The position numbers were made by a program, and so were the translations under genes. This document shows, in pieces, positions 1-8,793 of a stretch of DNA of 64,000 bases. The stretch's first letter is position 1. Every line of letters begins with the position of its first letter. Source of the stretch: Rhodocyclaceae bacterium (GTDB lineage: Bacteria > Pseudomonadota > Gammaproteobacteria > Burkholderiales > Rhodocyclaceae); assembly GCA_028714035.1 (NCBI GenBank), contig JAQTNA010000001.1, positions 1 through 64,000 on the forward strand, read 5' to 3'. The notes beneath the pieces are model-generated. The model was not told the origin of the DNA. It saw only the letters and a list, made by a program, of their open reading frames with translations, and searched no databases.

Positions 1-213
1 TCGGACCACCCCCAGAAAAATCCGGAAGTTTCCAGAAAGTTGAAATCGGTGACACCCGTCAATGCCATTTTCTTTTAACCTATCAGAACCTTACAACAGG
101 GTGCCCGGAAATCTCCGGACAGCAGTGTGCCCGAATTTCAAAATCCGTCATTGCCGACATAAGAAGAGCCTCCGAGGCTCAAGTATTTTCTGAAACAGCA
201 AGCACCACAAGCA
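1..213. other. Non-coding flank downstream of polA
   Basis: I find no supportable gene here. Positions 166-180 form a short stem (GAGCC/GGCTC) that on the minus strand is followed by a T-rich run, so it may be a weak terminator for polA. The repeated words TCCGG and GGTGACACC near positions 50-120 recall the ends of IS21-type elements, but no transposase or clear terminal repeat is in view and the element, if any, would lie outside the window. Confidence 0.3.
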
Positions 214-269
214 GTTGCATGGCCATATGTCTACGGCAACTACGCCTCAAATGGGCAAGCCTCGGGTTT

Positions 270-299
270 TCTCAGCGCCTCCGCGCCTGCGGTTCAACC
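270..299. repeat. Solitary arm of a palindromic repeat (CGCAGAGGCGC family)
   Basis: The sequence CTCAGCGCCTCCGCGCC followed by TGCGGTTCAA matches one arm of the inverted repeats at about 22057, 24728 and 42706. No complementary partner arm is visible nearby, so this looks like half a unit next to the 3' end of polA. Confidence 0.5.
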
Positions 300-313
300 T
301 GCCGTTTCCGCCC

Positions 314-3025
314 TCAGTGCGCTTCATCCCAGTTGTCTCCCGCGCCCACTTCCACCAGGAGCGGCACCGCGAGTCGGGCGACGTTTTCCATGAGCCCGGG
401 GAGGTGGCGGCGGACGGAAGGGAGTTCCTCGTCCGGGACTTCCAGCACCAGTTCGTCGTGCACCTGCAGCACCAGGCGGGTGGCGAGTCTTTCCGCGTCC
501 AGCCAGCCTTGCACCGCGATCATGGCCCGCTTGATGAGATCGGCGGCGGTGCCCTGCATGGGCGCGTTGATGGCGGCGCGTTCGGCGCCCTGGCGCCGGC
601 CGGGGCTGCCGCTCTTCAGGTCGGGCAGCCACAGGCGCCGGCCGAACACGGTTTCCACGTAACCCTTCTGTTTCGCTTCCAGCCGGGTGCTCTCCATGTA
701 GCGGGCCACGCCGGGATAGCGGGCGAAATAGCGGTCCATGTAGGCCTGGGCCGAGGTCCGGTCCATGTCCAGGGACTTGGCCAGGCCGAAGGCCGACATG
801 CCGTAGATCAGGCCGAAGTTGATCACCTTGGCGGCGCGCCGCTGGTCGCTCGTGACCTCCGCCGGCTGGACGCCGAAGATTTCCGCCGCCGTGGCCCGGT
901 GTACGTCCTCGCCCTGGGCGAAGGCGTCCAGCAGGCGCTCGTCGTTGGAGAGATGGGCCATGATGCGCAGCTCGATCTGGGAATAGTCGGCGGAGACGAT
1001 GCGGCTGCCGGGCGAGGCGATGAAGGCGGCCCGGATGCGTCGGCCTTCCGCGGTGCGCACGGGAATGTTCTGGAGGTTGGGGTCGGAAGACGCGAGCCGC
1101 CCGGTCACCGCCACCGCCTGGGAGAAGCTGGTGTGCACCCGCCCGGTAACGGGATTGATCATGCGCGGCAGCTTGTCCGTATAGGTGTTTTTCAGCTTCG
1201 CCAGTCCCCGGTATTCCAGGATCAGGCGGGGCAACGGATAGTCCAGGGCCAGTTGCGCCAAGACCTCCTCGTCGGTGGAAGGCGCCCCGCCCGGCGTCTT
1301 CTTCAGGATGGGCAGCTTTTCCCGCTCAAAAAGGATTTCCGCGATCTGCTTGGGCGAGCCGATGTTGAAGGGCTGCTTCGCCGTCGCATACGTCTGCTGT
1401 TCCACTTCCATCATGCGCTCGCCCAGCTCCCGGCTCTGGGTGGCGAGCAGGCCCGGCGAGATGAGTACGCCATTCCGTTCCATGCGGAACAGCACCTCCG
1501 CCACCGGCAGTTCCATGTCCCGGTACAGGCTCTCCAGTTGCGGCTCGGCTTGCAACTGGGGCCAAAGGGCCTGATGCACCCGCAGGGTCACGTCCGCGTC
1601 TTCCGCCGCGTATTCCGCCGCCTTTTCCACCACCACCTGCTCGAAGCCGATCTGGTTCGCGCCCTTGCCCGTCACGTCCGCGTAGGCGATGACGTCCAGG
1701 CCCAGATGGCGCTTGCACAGCGAGCCCAGGTCGTGGCTGCGATCCGACTCCAGCACGTAGGATTGCAGCAGGGTGTCGTGGCGGATGCCGGCCAGCCTCA
1801 TGCCGTGGTTGGCCAGGATGTGGCGATCATATTTCAGGTTCTGCCCGAGCTTGAAATGCGTGTCCGATTCCAGCCAGGGCTTCAGTTTCGCCAGCGCCTC
1901 GTCCAGGGGGAGTTGTTCCGGCGCTCCGGCGTAGTGATGGCCCAGGGGCAGGTAGGCGGCCTGGCCGGTGGCCACCGCGAAGGACATGCCCACCAGGTGG
2001 GCGTTCATGGCCTCCAGGCCGGTGGTCTCGGTGTCGAAGGAAGTGAGCGGCGAAGCCATGATGCGGGCGAGCCAGGCATCGAAACTCTCCCAGGTCAGGA
2101 TGGCCTCGTAGCCGGCCCTATGGGCGCCCGTGCCGTCCACAGTCACCGGTTCCGATTCCTGATTCCTGATCTCTGATTCCTGGCCTGCCAGCTCATTCTT
2201 CCAGGCCTTGAAGTCCAGCCTCTCGAACCATTCCGAGAGGGTCGCCTTGTCCGGCTCGACGGGGAGCAGTTCCTCCGGTTTCCGGGGCAGATCCAGGTCG
2301 CAGACCACGGTCACCAGTTTCCTGCCCAGGGGCAGGAAGGAGAGCGCCCGGCGCAGGTTCTGGCCCACCACGCCGCCCACCTCGTCAGCATGGGCCATGA
2401 CGCCGGAGAGGTCGCCGTACTGGGCCAGCCACTTCAGGGCGGTCTTGGGGCCGCACTTCTCCACGCCCGGCACGTTGTCCGCCGTGTCGCCGATCAGGGC
2501 CAGGTAATCCACGATGAGGGTCGCCGGCACGCCGAACTTGGCCAGCACGCCGGCCTCGTCCAGGATCTCGTTGGTCATGGTGTTCACCAGCCGGGTGCGG
2601 CCGTCCACCAGTTGCGCCAGGTCCTTGTCGCCGGTGGAGATGACCACCTCCATGCCCTGGCGGGAAGCCTCCCGCGCCAGGGTGCCGATGACGTCGTCCG
2701 CCTCGACCCCGGAAACGGCGATCAGGGGCCAGCCCTGGGCGCGGACGCAGGCATGGAGCGGCTCGATCTGGCGCACCAGGTCATCCGGCATGGGCGGGCG
2801 GTGGGACTTGTACTCCGGGTACCATTCGTCGCGGAAGGTGGGCCCCTTGGCGTCGAAGACGCAGGCCCGGTAGTCCGCCTTGTAGTCGCCCAGGAGCCGG
2901 CGTAGCATGGCGAGCACGCCATAGACGGCGCCGGTGGGCTCGCCCGCCCGGTTCCGCAGGTCGGGCAGGGCATGGAAGGCGCGGTAGAGATAGGAAGATC
3001 CATCCACCAGGAGCAGAGTCGGCAT
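314..3025 (-). CDS. polA: DNA polymerase I
   Basis: Family A DNA polymerase of 903 residues for gap filling and primer removal in the cytoplasm. Order: N-terminal 5'-3' nuclease (about 1-275, starts PTLLLVDGSSYLYRAFHAL), 3'-5' proofreading domain (about 320-500, exo I motif SFDTETTGLE intact), polymerase domain with motif A DYSQIELRIMAHLS, motif B RRAAKVINFGLIYG and motif C VHDELVLEV near residue 855. The start is the ATG at 3025, with GGAAC upstream; a TTG at 3046 is possible but adds seven residues before the conserved start. The linker at residues 281-292 (ESEIRNQESEPV) looks repeat-derived, see findings. Divergent from the LOG gene. Confidence 0.97.
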   Translation of the reverse strand: MPTLLLVDGSSYLYRAFHALPDLRNRAGEPTGAVYGVLAMLRRLLGDYKADYRACVFDAKGPTFRDEWYPEYKSHRPPMPDDLVRQIEPLHACVRAQGWPLIAVSGVEADDVIGTLAREASRQGMEVVISTGDKDLAQLVDGRTRLVNTMTNEILDEAGVLAKFGVPATLIVDYLALIGDTADNVPGVEKCGPKTALKWLAQYGDLSGVMAHADEVGGVVGQNLRRALSFLPLGRKLVTVVCDLDLPRKPEELLPVEPDKATLSEWFERLDFKAWKNELAGQESEIRNQESEPVTVDGTGAHRAGYEAILTWESFDAWLARIMASPLTSFDTETTGLEAMNAHLVGMSFAVATGQAAYLPLGHHYAGAPEQLPLDEALAKLKPWLESDTHFKLGQNLKYDRHILANHGMRLAGIRHDTLLQSYVLESDRSHDLGSLCKRHLGLDVIAYADVTGKGANQIGFEQVVVEKAAEYAAEDADVTLRVHQALWPQLQAEPQLESLYRDMELPVAEVLFRMERNGVLISPGLLATQSRELGERMMEVEQQTYATAKQPFNIGSPKQIAEILFEREKLPILKKTPGGAPSTDEEVLAQLALDYPLPRLILEYRGLAKLKNTYTDKLPRMINPVTGRVHTSFSQAVAVTGRLASSDPNLQNIPVRTAEGRRIRAAFIASPGSRIVSADYSQIELRIMAHLSNDERLLDAFAQGEDVHRATAAEIFGVQPAEVTSDQRRAAKVINFGLIYGMSAFGLAKSLDMDRTSAQAYMDRYFARYPGVARYMESTRLEAKQKGYVETVFGRRLWLPDLKSGSPGRRQGAERAAINAPMQGTAADLIKRAMIAVQGWLDAERLATRLVLQVHDELVLEVPDEELPSVRRHLPGLMENVARLAVPLLVEVGAGDNWDEAH

Positions 3026-3118
3026 GGGGTGTTCCGTTTGGAGCAAAGCTCCAAGCTTACAGGGTTAGCGTGAAAGCCGCAGGCGTGGCTGCCATCTGAG
3101 CATGGAAAGAGTTATCGC

Positions 3119-3847
3119 ATGAGTGCCAAAGACAAGATTCCCACGGTTTCCGATGCCAGCATCGCCGAGCGCCCCTATACCGCCCGGGAATCCTGGCGCA
3201 TCTTCGGCATCATGGCGGAGTTCGTCGAGGCGACGGAACGCCTGGCGGCGGTGCGTCCGGCCGTGAGCATGTTCGGCTCCGCGCGCGTGGCGGCCGATCA
3301 TCCCTATTACCACCTGGCGGAGAAGATCGCCCGGCTGCTCTCGGATTCCGGCTTCACCGTCATCTCCGGCGGCGGGCCGGGCATCATGGAGGCCGCCAAC
3401 AAGGGCGCCTTCTATGGACGCAGCCTGTCCGTGGGGCTGAACATCCAGTTGCCCATGGAGCAGCTGACCAATCCCTACCAGGACATCTCCCAGACCTTCC
3501 AGCATTTCTTCGCGCGCAAGTTCATGTTCGTGAAGATGGCCACGGCCTACGTGGTCCTGCCGGGCGGCTTCGGCACCCTGGACGAACTGCTGGAGGCCAT
3601 GACCCTGATACAGACGGGGAAGAGCCGGCGGATTCCCATCATCCTGGTGCATGAACCCTATTGGCGCGGCCTCATCGAGTGGTTCCAGGAACGGCTGGTG
3701 GCGGAAAACATGATCCACCCGGATGACCTGGGCCTGATGCAGGTGATAGACGAGCCGGAGGCCGTGGTGGAGGCGATCTTCAAGTATTACGAGACCCGCG
3801 GCTTCCTGCCCCTGCCCCACGAGCACGAACTGCTGCTCAACCTGTAG
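3119..3847 (+). CDS. LOG-family Rossmann protein (TIGR00730 type)
   Basis: 242-residue protein of the LOG / lysine-decarboxylase-like family. The signature GGGPGIMEAAN and the phosphoribohydrolase motif PGGFGTLDELLE are present. Members characterised elsewhere cleave nucleoside 5'-monophosphates (cytokinin-activating LOG) to base and ribose 5-phosphate; whether this one does so is inference. It is divergent from polA and precedes DUF2782. The start ATG follows a GGAAAG box. No decarboxylase activity should be assumed from the old family name. Confidence 0.85.
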   Translation: MSAKDKIPTVSDASIAERPYTARESWRIFGIMAEFVEATERLAAVRPAVSMFGSARVAADHPYYHLAEKIARLLSDSGFTVISGGGPGIMEAANKGAFYGRSLSVGLNIQLPMEQLTNPYQDISQTFQHFFARKFMFVKMATAYVVLPGGFGTLDELLEAMTLIQTGKSRRIPIILVHEPYWRGLIEWFQERLVAENMIHPDDLGLMQVIDEPEAVVEAIFKYYETRGFLPLPHEHELLLNL

Positions 3848-3940
3848 CCGGGCGAAGCCGACACTCTCCAAAAGCTCCCGTTCTCAGGCTCACGGCTCTG
3901 ATAAAATCGGGACTTCTACCCGGCTGTCAAGGAATTCCCC

Positions 3941-4315
3941 ATGCGCGCTTATTCTGTCCTCCGCCTGTTGGCGGTCCTGATCGGCCTGCCCGTGCTGGGC
4001 ACGGCTCTGCCCGCCCTGGCGGATCCCGGCAAGACGCCCCTGCCCGCGGATCTCCAGCCGGTGCCGGAGCCGCCGCCGCCCCCGGCCGGATACCAGCCGG
4101 ACCCCGCCCTGGAGCCCCAGGTGACCATCGTCCAGAAGGGCGAGACGAAAGAAGAGCAGTATCGCCTGAACGGCAAGCTCTACATGGTCAAGGTCACGCC
4201 GCCCCACGGCGTGTCCTACTATCTGGTGGATTCCCGCGGCGATGGCGTGTTCAGCCGGATGGAGCCCACCGACAGCGGCCTGCGCGTGCCCATGTGGGTG
4301 ATCAAGAACTTCTGA
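3941..4315 (+). CDS. DUF2782 exported protein
   Basis: 124-residue protein with an N-terminal signal peptide (hydrophobic LLAVLIGLPVLGTALPALA, cleavage after ALA near residue 27), a proline-rich stretch PVPEPPPPPAGYQPDP and a C-terminal conserved part (YRLNGKLYMVKVTPPHGVSYYLVDSRGDG split over the last 60 residues). This matches the DUF2782 family that sits between polA and thrB in many betaproteobacteria. Function unknown; a periplasmic location is predicted. AAGGAA lies 6 nt before the ATG. Confidence 0.85.
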   Translation: MRAYSVLRLLAVLIGLPVLGTALPALADPGKTPLPADLQPVPEPPPPPAGYQPDPALEPQVTIVQKGETKEEQYRLNGKLYMVKVTPPHGVSYYLVDSRGDGVFSRMEPTDSGLRVPMWVIKNF

Positions 4316-4321
4316 AAACTC

Positions 4322-4416
4322 GTGAGGTGTGAGGAGGGAGGTGTGAGGGGTTGAAGTTTCCGCGCGCCCTGCGCGCGCATGTTTTGCACCTCACCCCTTA
4401 CGCCTCACTCCTCACC
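4322..4416. repeat. Long inverted repeat, GTGAGGAG-arm family
   Basis: The left arm (4323-4352, GTGAGGTGTGAGGAGG and so on) is complementary to the right arm (4389-4416, CACCTCACCCCTTACGCC and so on). The apex at 4355-4388 is TTTCCGCGCGCCCTGCGCGC followed by ATG. It fills the DUF2782-thrB gap and ends 4 nt before the thrB start, so the folded stem may hide the thrB translation start. No T run follows, so it is not a classical terminator. Confidence 0.8.
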
Positions 4417-4420
4417 AAAC

Positions 4421-5365
4421 ATGTCCGTCTTCACGCCCGTTACCCCGGAACAACTGACTGCCTGGCTCAGGCATTTCTCCGTGGGCACCCTGTCGGGCCT
4501 GGAAGGCATCGCGGAAGGGGTGGAGAACAGCAATTTCCTGGTGACCACCAGCCACGGACGCTTTGTCCTGACCCTGTTCGAGCGCCTGACTCGGGACGAA
4601 CTGCCCTTTTACGTTCATCTGATGGCTCACCTGGCGCGGCATGGCATTCCCTGCCCGGCCCCGGTGGCCAACCGGGAGAACGAATACCTGGGCAGCCTGA
4701 ACGGACGGCCGGCGGTGCTCTCCAGCTTTCTGCCCGGGGCCTCCCTGCTGCGGGCGACGCCGGCCCAGTGCGCCGCGGTGGGGGCCATGCTCGCCGACCT
4801 GCATGTGGCGGGCCATAGCTACAAGCAGCGCCTGGACAACCCGCGCGGCCCGCGCTGGTGGCGGGAAACGGCGCCGAAGGTCATGCCCTTCCTGGACGAG
4901 GCGGATCGGGAGATGCTCAAGGAGGAGCTGCGTTTTCATCATGCCTCCCACCTGGAGGATTTGCCCCGGGGCGTGATTCATGCGGACCTGTTCCGGGACA
5001 ACGTGCTGTTCGAGGCCGATCGCATCACCGGCATCGTGGATTTTTACTTCGCCGGGCAGGACGCCCTGCTCTATGATGTGGCGGTGACCCTGAATGCCTG
5101 GTGCAGCCTGGATGACGGAGGCCTGGACGATGCGTCCGCCCAGGCCTTGCTCAACGCTTACCATGCGCTGCGGCCGCTCACGCGGGTGGAGCATCTGGGC
5201 TGGCCGGCCATGCTCCGTGGCGCCGCCCTGCGCTTCTGGCTCTCCCGCCTGCACGACCTGCACCTGCCCCGGCCGGGCGAGATGGTCAGGGTGAGGAATC
5301 CCGAACAGTTCCGGGACATCCTGCGTCGGCGCATCGAGGCCGGCCCCCTCCTGCCCTGGGTGTAA
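4421..5365 (+). CDS. thrB: Homoserine kinase (APH-fold type)
   Basis: 314 residues. Phosphorylates L-homoserine in threonine synthesis. The protein is the aminoglycoside-phosphotransferase-fold ThrB of proteobacteria, not the GHMP type: N-terminal MSVFTPVTPEQLTAWL, kinase motif GVIHADLFRDNVLFE (catalytic Asp in HADLFRDN) and metal-binding ITGIVDFYFAG. The ATG at 4421 starts the conserved N-terminus; an upstream in-frame ATG at 4379 lies inside the inverted repeat and is unlikely. No strong ribosome-binding site is visible because the repeat occupies the leader. Confidence 0.95.
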   Translation: MSVFTPVTPEQLTAWLRHFSVGTLSGLEGIAEGVENSNFLVTTSHGRFVLTLFERLTRDELPFYVHLMAHLARHGIPCPAPVANRENEYLGSLNGRPAVLSSFLPGASLLRATPAQCAAVGAMLADLHVAGHSYKQRLDNPRGPRWWRETAPKVMPFLDEADREMLKEELRFHHASHLEDLPRGVIHADLFRDNVLFEADRITGIVDFYFAGQDALLYDVAVTLNAWCSLDDGGLDDASAQALLNAYHALRPLTRVEHLGWPAMLRGAALRFWLSRLHDLHLPRPGEMVRVRNPEQFRDILRRRIEAGPLLPWV

Positions 5366-5396
5366 GCTCGAATGCAGTCTCTAGATTGAGGACGCC

Positions 5397-6143
5397 ATGA
5401 ACGAACCCTTTGTTGCGCCCATGACCCCCCGGAGCGGCCACCGGAGGGTGGATTCGGGCCGCGGCCTCGCCTGGCTCACGGAAGGCTGGGGCCTGTTCGT
5501 GAAGAATCCCGGCGTCTGGATTGCCATCGCCGTGGTGCTGATGATCATTTATGGCGTGCTGTCCCTGGTGCCCGTCCTGGGGCAGATCGCGGCCCATCTT
5601 CTGGCCCCCATCTTTGCCGCCGGTCTGCTCCTGGGCTGCCGCTCCCTGGCCAATGGCGGCGACATCAGCCTGGAACACCTGTTCGCAGGTTTCCGGCAAA
5701 ACAGCGGCAAACTGGTCATGGTGGGCGTCTTCTACCTGGTGGGCGCCTTCCTGGCCATGATGATCGCCCTGTTCGCGGGCGGCGGCATGGCCATGGCGAG
5801 CGGCATGCTGGGGATGGGCGGCGGCCTGAAAGGCATGATGGTTGCCGGCATGTTCGGCGGCATGCTGTTCATGCTGCTCATCTTCCTCCTGCTGTCCATG
5901 CCCCTGGTCATGGCCTTCTGGTTCGCGCCGGCGCTGGTCCTGTTCCGGGAGATGGAGCCTCTGCCCGCCATGCTGGAGAGCTTCTCCGCCTGCCTGGTGA
6001 ATACCATGCCCTTCCTCGTCTACGGGGTGTTTGGACTCATCCTCCTGGTGTTGGCGGCCATTCCCCTGGGCCTGGGTTTCCTGGTGGCGATTCCGGTCCT
6101 GGCCGGTTCGTTCTACGTGTCCTACGTAGACATTTTCGAGTAA
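5397..6143 (+). CDS. BPSS1780-type integral membrane protein
   Basis: 248 residues with about six hydrophobic segments and short N-terminal cytosolic stretch containing GRGLAWLTEGWGLFVKNPGVW. The pattern W-x-EGWxLF-x(3)-P and a Met/Gly-rich central loop (residues about 125-150) match the betaproteobacterial BPSS1780 membrane family. Function unknown. TTGAGGACGCC precedes the ATG. The next gene starts 8 nt after the stop and is a diverged paralogue, suggesting a tandem duplication and one operon. Confidence 0.75.
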   Translation: MNEPFVAPMTPRSGHRRVDSGRGLAWLTEGWGLFVKNPGVWIAIAVVLMIIYGVLSLVPVLGQIAAHLLAPIFAAGLLLGCRSLANGGDISLEHLFAGFRQNSGKLVMVGVFYLVGAFLAMMIALFAGGGMAMASGMLGMGGGLKGMMVAGMFGGMLFMLLIFLLLSMPLVMAFWFAPALVLFREMEPLPAMLESFSACLVNTMPFLVYGVFGLILLVLAAIPLGLGFLVAIPVLAGSFYVSYVDIFE

Positions 6144-6151
6144 GTTTCCGT

Positions 6152-6994
6152 ATGCAAGCTCATCGTCTACCCTCGCGCCGTGGCTGGTTCTGGATCGCGG
6201 AAGGTTTCCGCCTGTTTCGCCGCAATCCCTCTCTCCTGGGCTTCCTGGTGTTCGGCTACTGGTTTCTGCTCCTGCTCCTGGACCTGGTGCCGTTCATCGG
6301 GCCGGTCGCGGCGGGGTTGTGCGTGCCGGCCATGTCCGTGAGCGTCATGAACGGCTGCCGCGCCATCGAGAATGGGCAGCGCGTAGACCCTGGCAGCCTG
6401 CTTCTCTCCGGATTCAAGACCCATCCGCGTGTCCTGGCCGCGCTGGGGGCCATCAACTTCAGTTCCTGGCTGCTCTTGCTGGTGGTCGGCAGTGCCATAG
6501 ATGGCGGCACCCTGATGCGGGCCATGATGGGCAGCGGTGTGGTGGATGCGGACATGCTGGGGGATGCCCGGGTCCAGTTCGCGGCCCTGGCCACCCTGCT
6601 GCTCATGGTGCCCGTGCTCATGGCGTTCTGGTTTTCGCCCCTCCTGGTCGCGTGGGAGAACTGCGGCGCGGCCAAGGCGCTGTTCTTCAGCTTCATCGCA
6701 TCCTGGCGCAATGGTGGCGCCTTTTTCACCTACGGCCTGGGCCTGATGCTGGTCAGTGCCCTGCTTCCCGGACTGTTCCTGGGCCTTCTGGCCTCCCTGT
6801 CCACCACCCTGTTCAGCTTTGTTGCCGCGGCTCTCACCCTGCCCCTGATCCTGGTGTTCATGCCCACCCTGTTCGCCAGTTTCTACGTCAGCTACCGGGA
6901 CGTATTCCGGGAGGAGGAGCCCGAGCCTCCGCTCGAGGCGGACGAAGGTTCAAGCAGCCAGGATGCCCAGCCGCCCGACGATGGACAGGCCTGA
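6152..6994 (+). CDS. BPSS1780-type membrane protein, paralogue of the preceding gene
   Basis: 280 residues; same plan as its neighbour (RGWFWIAEGFRLFRRNPSLL, LVPFIGPVAAGL, GCRAIENG). About six membrane segments and an acidic, Ser-rich cytosolic tail (about residues 250-280, EEEPEPPLEADEGSSSQ). The 3' end overlaps nadD by 32 nt in another frame, so translation of the two may be coupled. Function unknown. Confidence 0.75.
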   Translation: MQAHRLPSRRGWFWIAEGFRLFRRNPSLLGFLVFGYWFLLLLLDLVPFIGPVAAGLCVPAMSVSVMNGCRAIENGQRVDPGSLLLSGFKTHPRVLAALGAINFSSWLLLLVVGSAIDGGTLMRAMMGSGVVDADMLGDARVQFAALATLLLMVPVLMAFWFSPLLVAWENCGAAKALFFSFIASWRNGGAFFTYGLGLMLVSALLPGLFLGLLASLSTTLFSFVAAALTLPLILVFMPTLFASFYVSYRDVFREEEPEPPLEADEGSSSQDAQPPDDGQA

Positions 6995-7658
6995 GCCTTC
7001 CGCCCAGGGCATCCTGGGCGGCACCTTTGATCCGGTGCATTACGGCCACCTGCGCCTGGCCGAGGAGGCCCTCCAGGCTCTGGGTCTGGGGGCGGTGCGC
7101 TGGATTCCCGCCGGTCGCCCACCGCACCGGGGTGACCCCCTGGTCACGGCCGACGAGCGCCTGGAAATGGTGCGCCGGGCCATCGCCGGCAATGCCGCCT
7201 TCCAGCTGGACGAAGCCGAGGTGCGGGCCGAGGCTCCGAGCTACACGGTGACCACCCTGGAGCGCTTGCGGCGGGAGTTGGGGGCGGTCCAGCCCCTGGT
7301 GTTGCTCATGGGGGCGGATGCCTTCCTGGGTCTTGCCACCTGGCGGCGCTGGCAGGAGCTGTTCGATCTGGCCCACATCGCCGTCGCCACCCGCCCCGGC
7401 CACGAACTGGACATTGCCGCCATGCCGGAGCCCCTGGCGCGGGAGTTCCGCGTCCGCGGCGGAACCCGGGACGACCTGGGCAGCAGTCCGGCCGGCAGGG
7501 TATGTTCCTTCGCCATCACGCCACTCGACATCTCCGCCACGGACATCCGGGAGACCCTGGGGGAGGGCCGGAGTCCGCGCTATTTGCTCCCCGATCCGGT
7601 TCTCGCTTATATTCAGCAACATGGTCTTTACTGCCGAAGCGCAACGCATGGAAGTTAA
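6963..7658 (+). CDS. nadD: Nicotinate-nucleotide adenylyltransferase
   Basis: 231 residues. Transfers AMP from ATP to nicotinate mononucleotide in NAD synthesis. The nucleotidyltransferase motif GGTFDPVHYGHL (TxxHxGH class) is at residues about 19-30 and the C-terminal SATDIRE (ISxTxIR class) is present. The ATG at 6963 or 6981 (MDRPEPS) could be used; both lie inside the previous gene. Followed by rsfS with a short overlap, the usual nadD-rsfS-rlmH order. Confidence 0.95.
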   Translation: MPSRPTMDRPEPSAQGILGGTFDPVHYGHLRLAEEALQALGLGAVRWIPAGRPPHRGDPLVTADERLEMVRRAIAGNAAFQLDEAEVRAEAPSYTVTTLERLRRELGAVQPLVLLMGADAFLGLATWRRWQELFDLAHIAVATRPGHELDIAAMPEPLAREFRVRGGTRDDLGSSPAGRVCSFAITPLDISATDIRETLGEGRSPRYLLPDPVLAYIQQHGLYCRSATHGS

Positions 7659-8043
7659 ACAGTTATTGGACATGGTCGTGGATGCCCTGGACGACATCAA
7701 GGCGCACGACGTGGAAGTCATAGACACCCGCCAGCTCAGCACGCTCTTCGAGTGGGTCGTCGTCGCCAGCGGTGATTCCAACCGCCAGACCAAGGCTTTG
7801 GTGCGCCATGTCTTCAACAAGGTGAGGGATGCCGGCGTCGAGGTCATCGGCATGGAGGGGGAGCACGTCGGGGAGTGGGTGCTGCTGGATCTGGGGCCCA
7901 TCGTGGTGCATGTCATGCAGCCGGCGATACGCAGCTACTACAACCTGGAGGAGCTCTGGCACGGCCGGCCGTATCGCCCGAAGTCGGCCGGCATCGGCCC
8001 CGGCGGACTGCCTGCCGCTTCCTTCGCGTCGGAGCCGATGTGA
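7648..8043 (+). CDS. rsfS: Ribosomal silencing factor RsfS
   Basis: 131 residues. Binds ribosomal protein uL14 and blocks subunit joining when growth slows. The start MEVKQLLDMVVDALDDIKA is the standard family N-terminus; an in-frame ATG at 7621 would add nine residues. Conserved DW-like region is VVVASGDSNRQTKAL and GEWVLLDLGPIVVHVM. Its start overlaps the nadD stop. The C-terminal tail (SAGIGPGGLPAASF) is low complexity. Confidence 0.95.
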   Translation: MEVKQLLDMVVDALDDIKAHDVEVIDTRQLSTLFEWVVVASGDSNRQTKALVRHVFNKVRDAGVEVIGMEGEHVGEWVLLDLGPIVVHVMQPAIRSYYNLEELWHGRPYRPKSAGIGPGGLPAASFASEPM

Positions 8044-8048
8044 GAGAC

Positions 8049-8117
8049 CGGGAAGTGGGGAGTGGTGAGTGGGGAGTGGGGGTTCTTGCGCCTTCGGCGC
8101 GCAGTTTTCAACCGCGT
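8049..8117. repeat. Half palindromic repeat: left arm and apex only
   Basis: GGGAAGTGGGGAGTGGTGAG and a further GGGGAGTGGGGG form a left arm, then TTCTTGCGCCTTCGGCGCGC at 8083-8102 forms the apex seen in other units. No complementary right arm follows: rlmH starts at once. It appears to be a truncated unit. Confidence 0.6.
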
Positions 8118-8122
8118 CGCCC

Positions 8123-8593
8123 ATGAAACTGCTCATCGTGGCCGTGGGCACCCGCATGCCGTCCTGGGTTGAGGCGGGCTACGGGGAATTCGCCAAGCGT
8201 ATGCCGCGGGAGCTGCCCATGCAGCTGGTGGAAATCAAGGCCGAGCCGCGGACCACGGGCAAGCCGGTGGAGGCGCTCATGGCCGCCGAGGCGCAGCGCA
8301 TCGGCGCCGCCCTGCCTGCCCGTTGCCGCAAGGTGGTGCTGGACGAGCGGGGCGCTGACCTGACGACGAAGCAAATGGCGGAACGCCTGTCGGGCTGGAT
8401 GGAACAGGGCGACGACGTGGCCTTCATCGTCGGCGGCGCCGACGGATTGGCGCCGGAAGTGAAGTCCGGCGCGAACGAAAGCCTGCGCCTGTCCAGCCTC
8501 ACCCTGCCCCATGCGCTGGTGAGGGTACTCCTGGCGGAACAGCTGTACCGAGCCATGAGCCTCATGAAGAACCATCCGTACCATCGGGAGTAA
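8123..8593 (+). CDS. rlmH: 23S rRNA pseudouridine-1915 N3-methyltransferase
   Basis: 156 residues, the canonical length. SPOUT-class methyltransferase that modifies helix 69 of 23S rRNA using SAM. Start [17 protein letters not shown]-terminal knot motifs FIVGGADGL and [17 protein letters not shown], ending NHPYHRE. The ORF extends upstream through the repeat to 8069, but the conserved N-terminus fixes the ATG at 8123. Confidence 0.97.
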   Translation: MKLLIVAVGTRMPSWVEAGYGEFAKRMPRELPMQLVEIKAEPRTTGKPVEALMAAEAQRIGAALPARCRKVVLDERGADLTTKQMAERLSGWMEQGDDVAFIVGGADGLAPEVKSGANESLRLSSLTLPHALVRVLLAEQLYRAMSLMKNHPYHRE

Positions 8594-8646
8594 ATTGAGT
8601 CGAGAATGCAGACCGCCAAACACCGGGACGCCGAGACAACCTGAAT

Positions 8647-8720
8647 ACGCAGTAAGCGGTCAGCGGTGAGCAAATGTTCAGCCTTTCCGGCGTGGGTCTG
8701 GGACGCTTACCGCTTACTGG
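8647..8720. repeat. Inverted repeat, AAGCGGT-arm family
   Basis: GCAGTAAGCGGTCAGCGGTG (8648-8668) is complementary to the sequence ACGCTTACCGCTTACTGG (8703-8720). The outer sequence CACCGGGACGCCGAGACAA (8622-8640) is matched loosely by GGCGTTTATTGCGTCTCTG (8734-8752), giving two nested arms. The middle (8672-8702) lacks the GC apex of the other units. It occupies the rlmH-maf gap. Confidence 0.7.
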
Positions 8721-8793
8721 CAAAGCATTCCTTGGCGTTTATTGCGTCTCTGTGCTTCAAAATGTATTTTTGTGCGAGTGAAGATCAATAACC

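Noticed and set aside
1-160. IS21-type element end
   Set aside because: Only short TCCGG and GGTGACACC words are seen; no terminal CA/TG repeat pattern or istA/istB sequence lies in the window.
215-2176. 653-residue open frame on the plus strand opposite polA
   Set aside because: It lies wholly antisense to the well-conserved polA and reads as His/Gln/Gly-rich sequence without motifs, as expected for the reverse of a high-GC gene.
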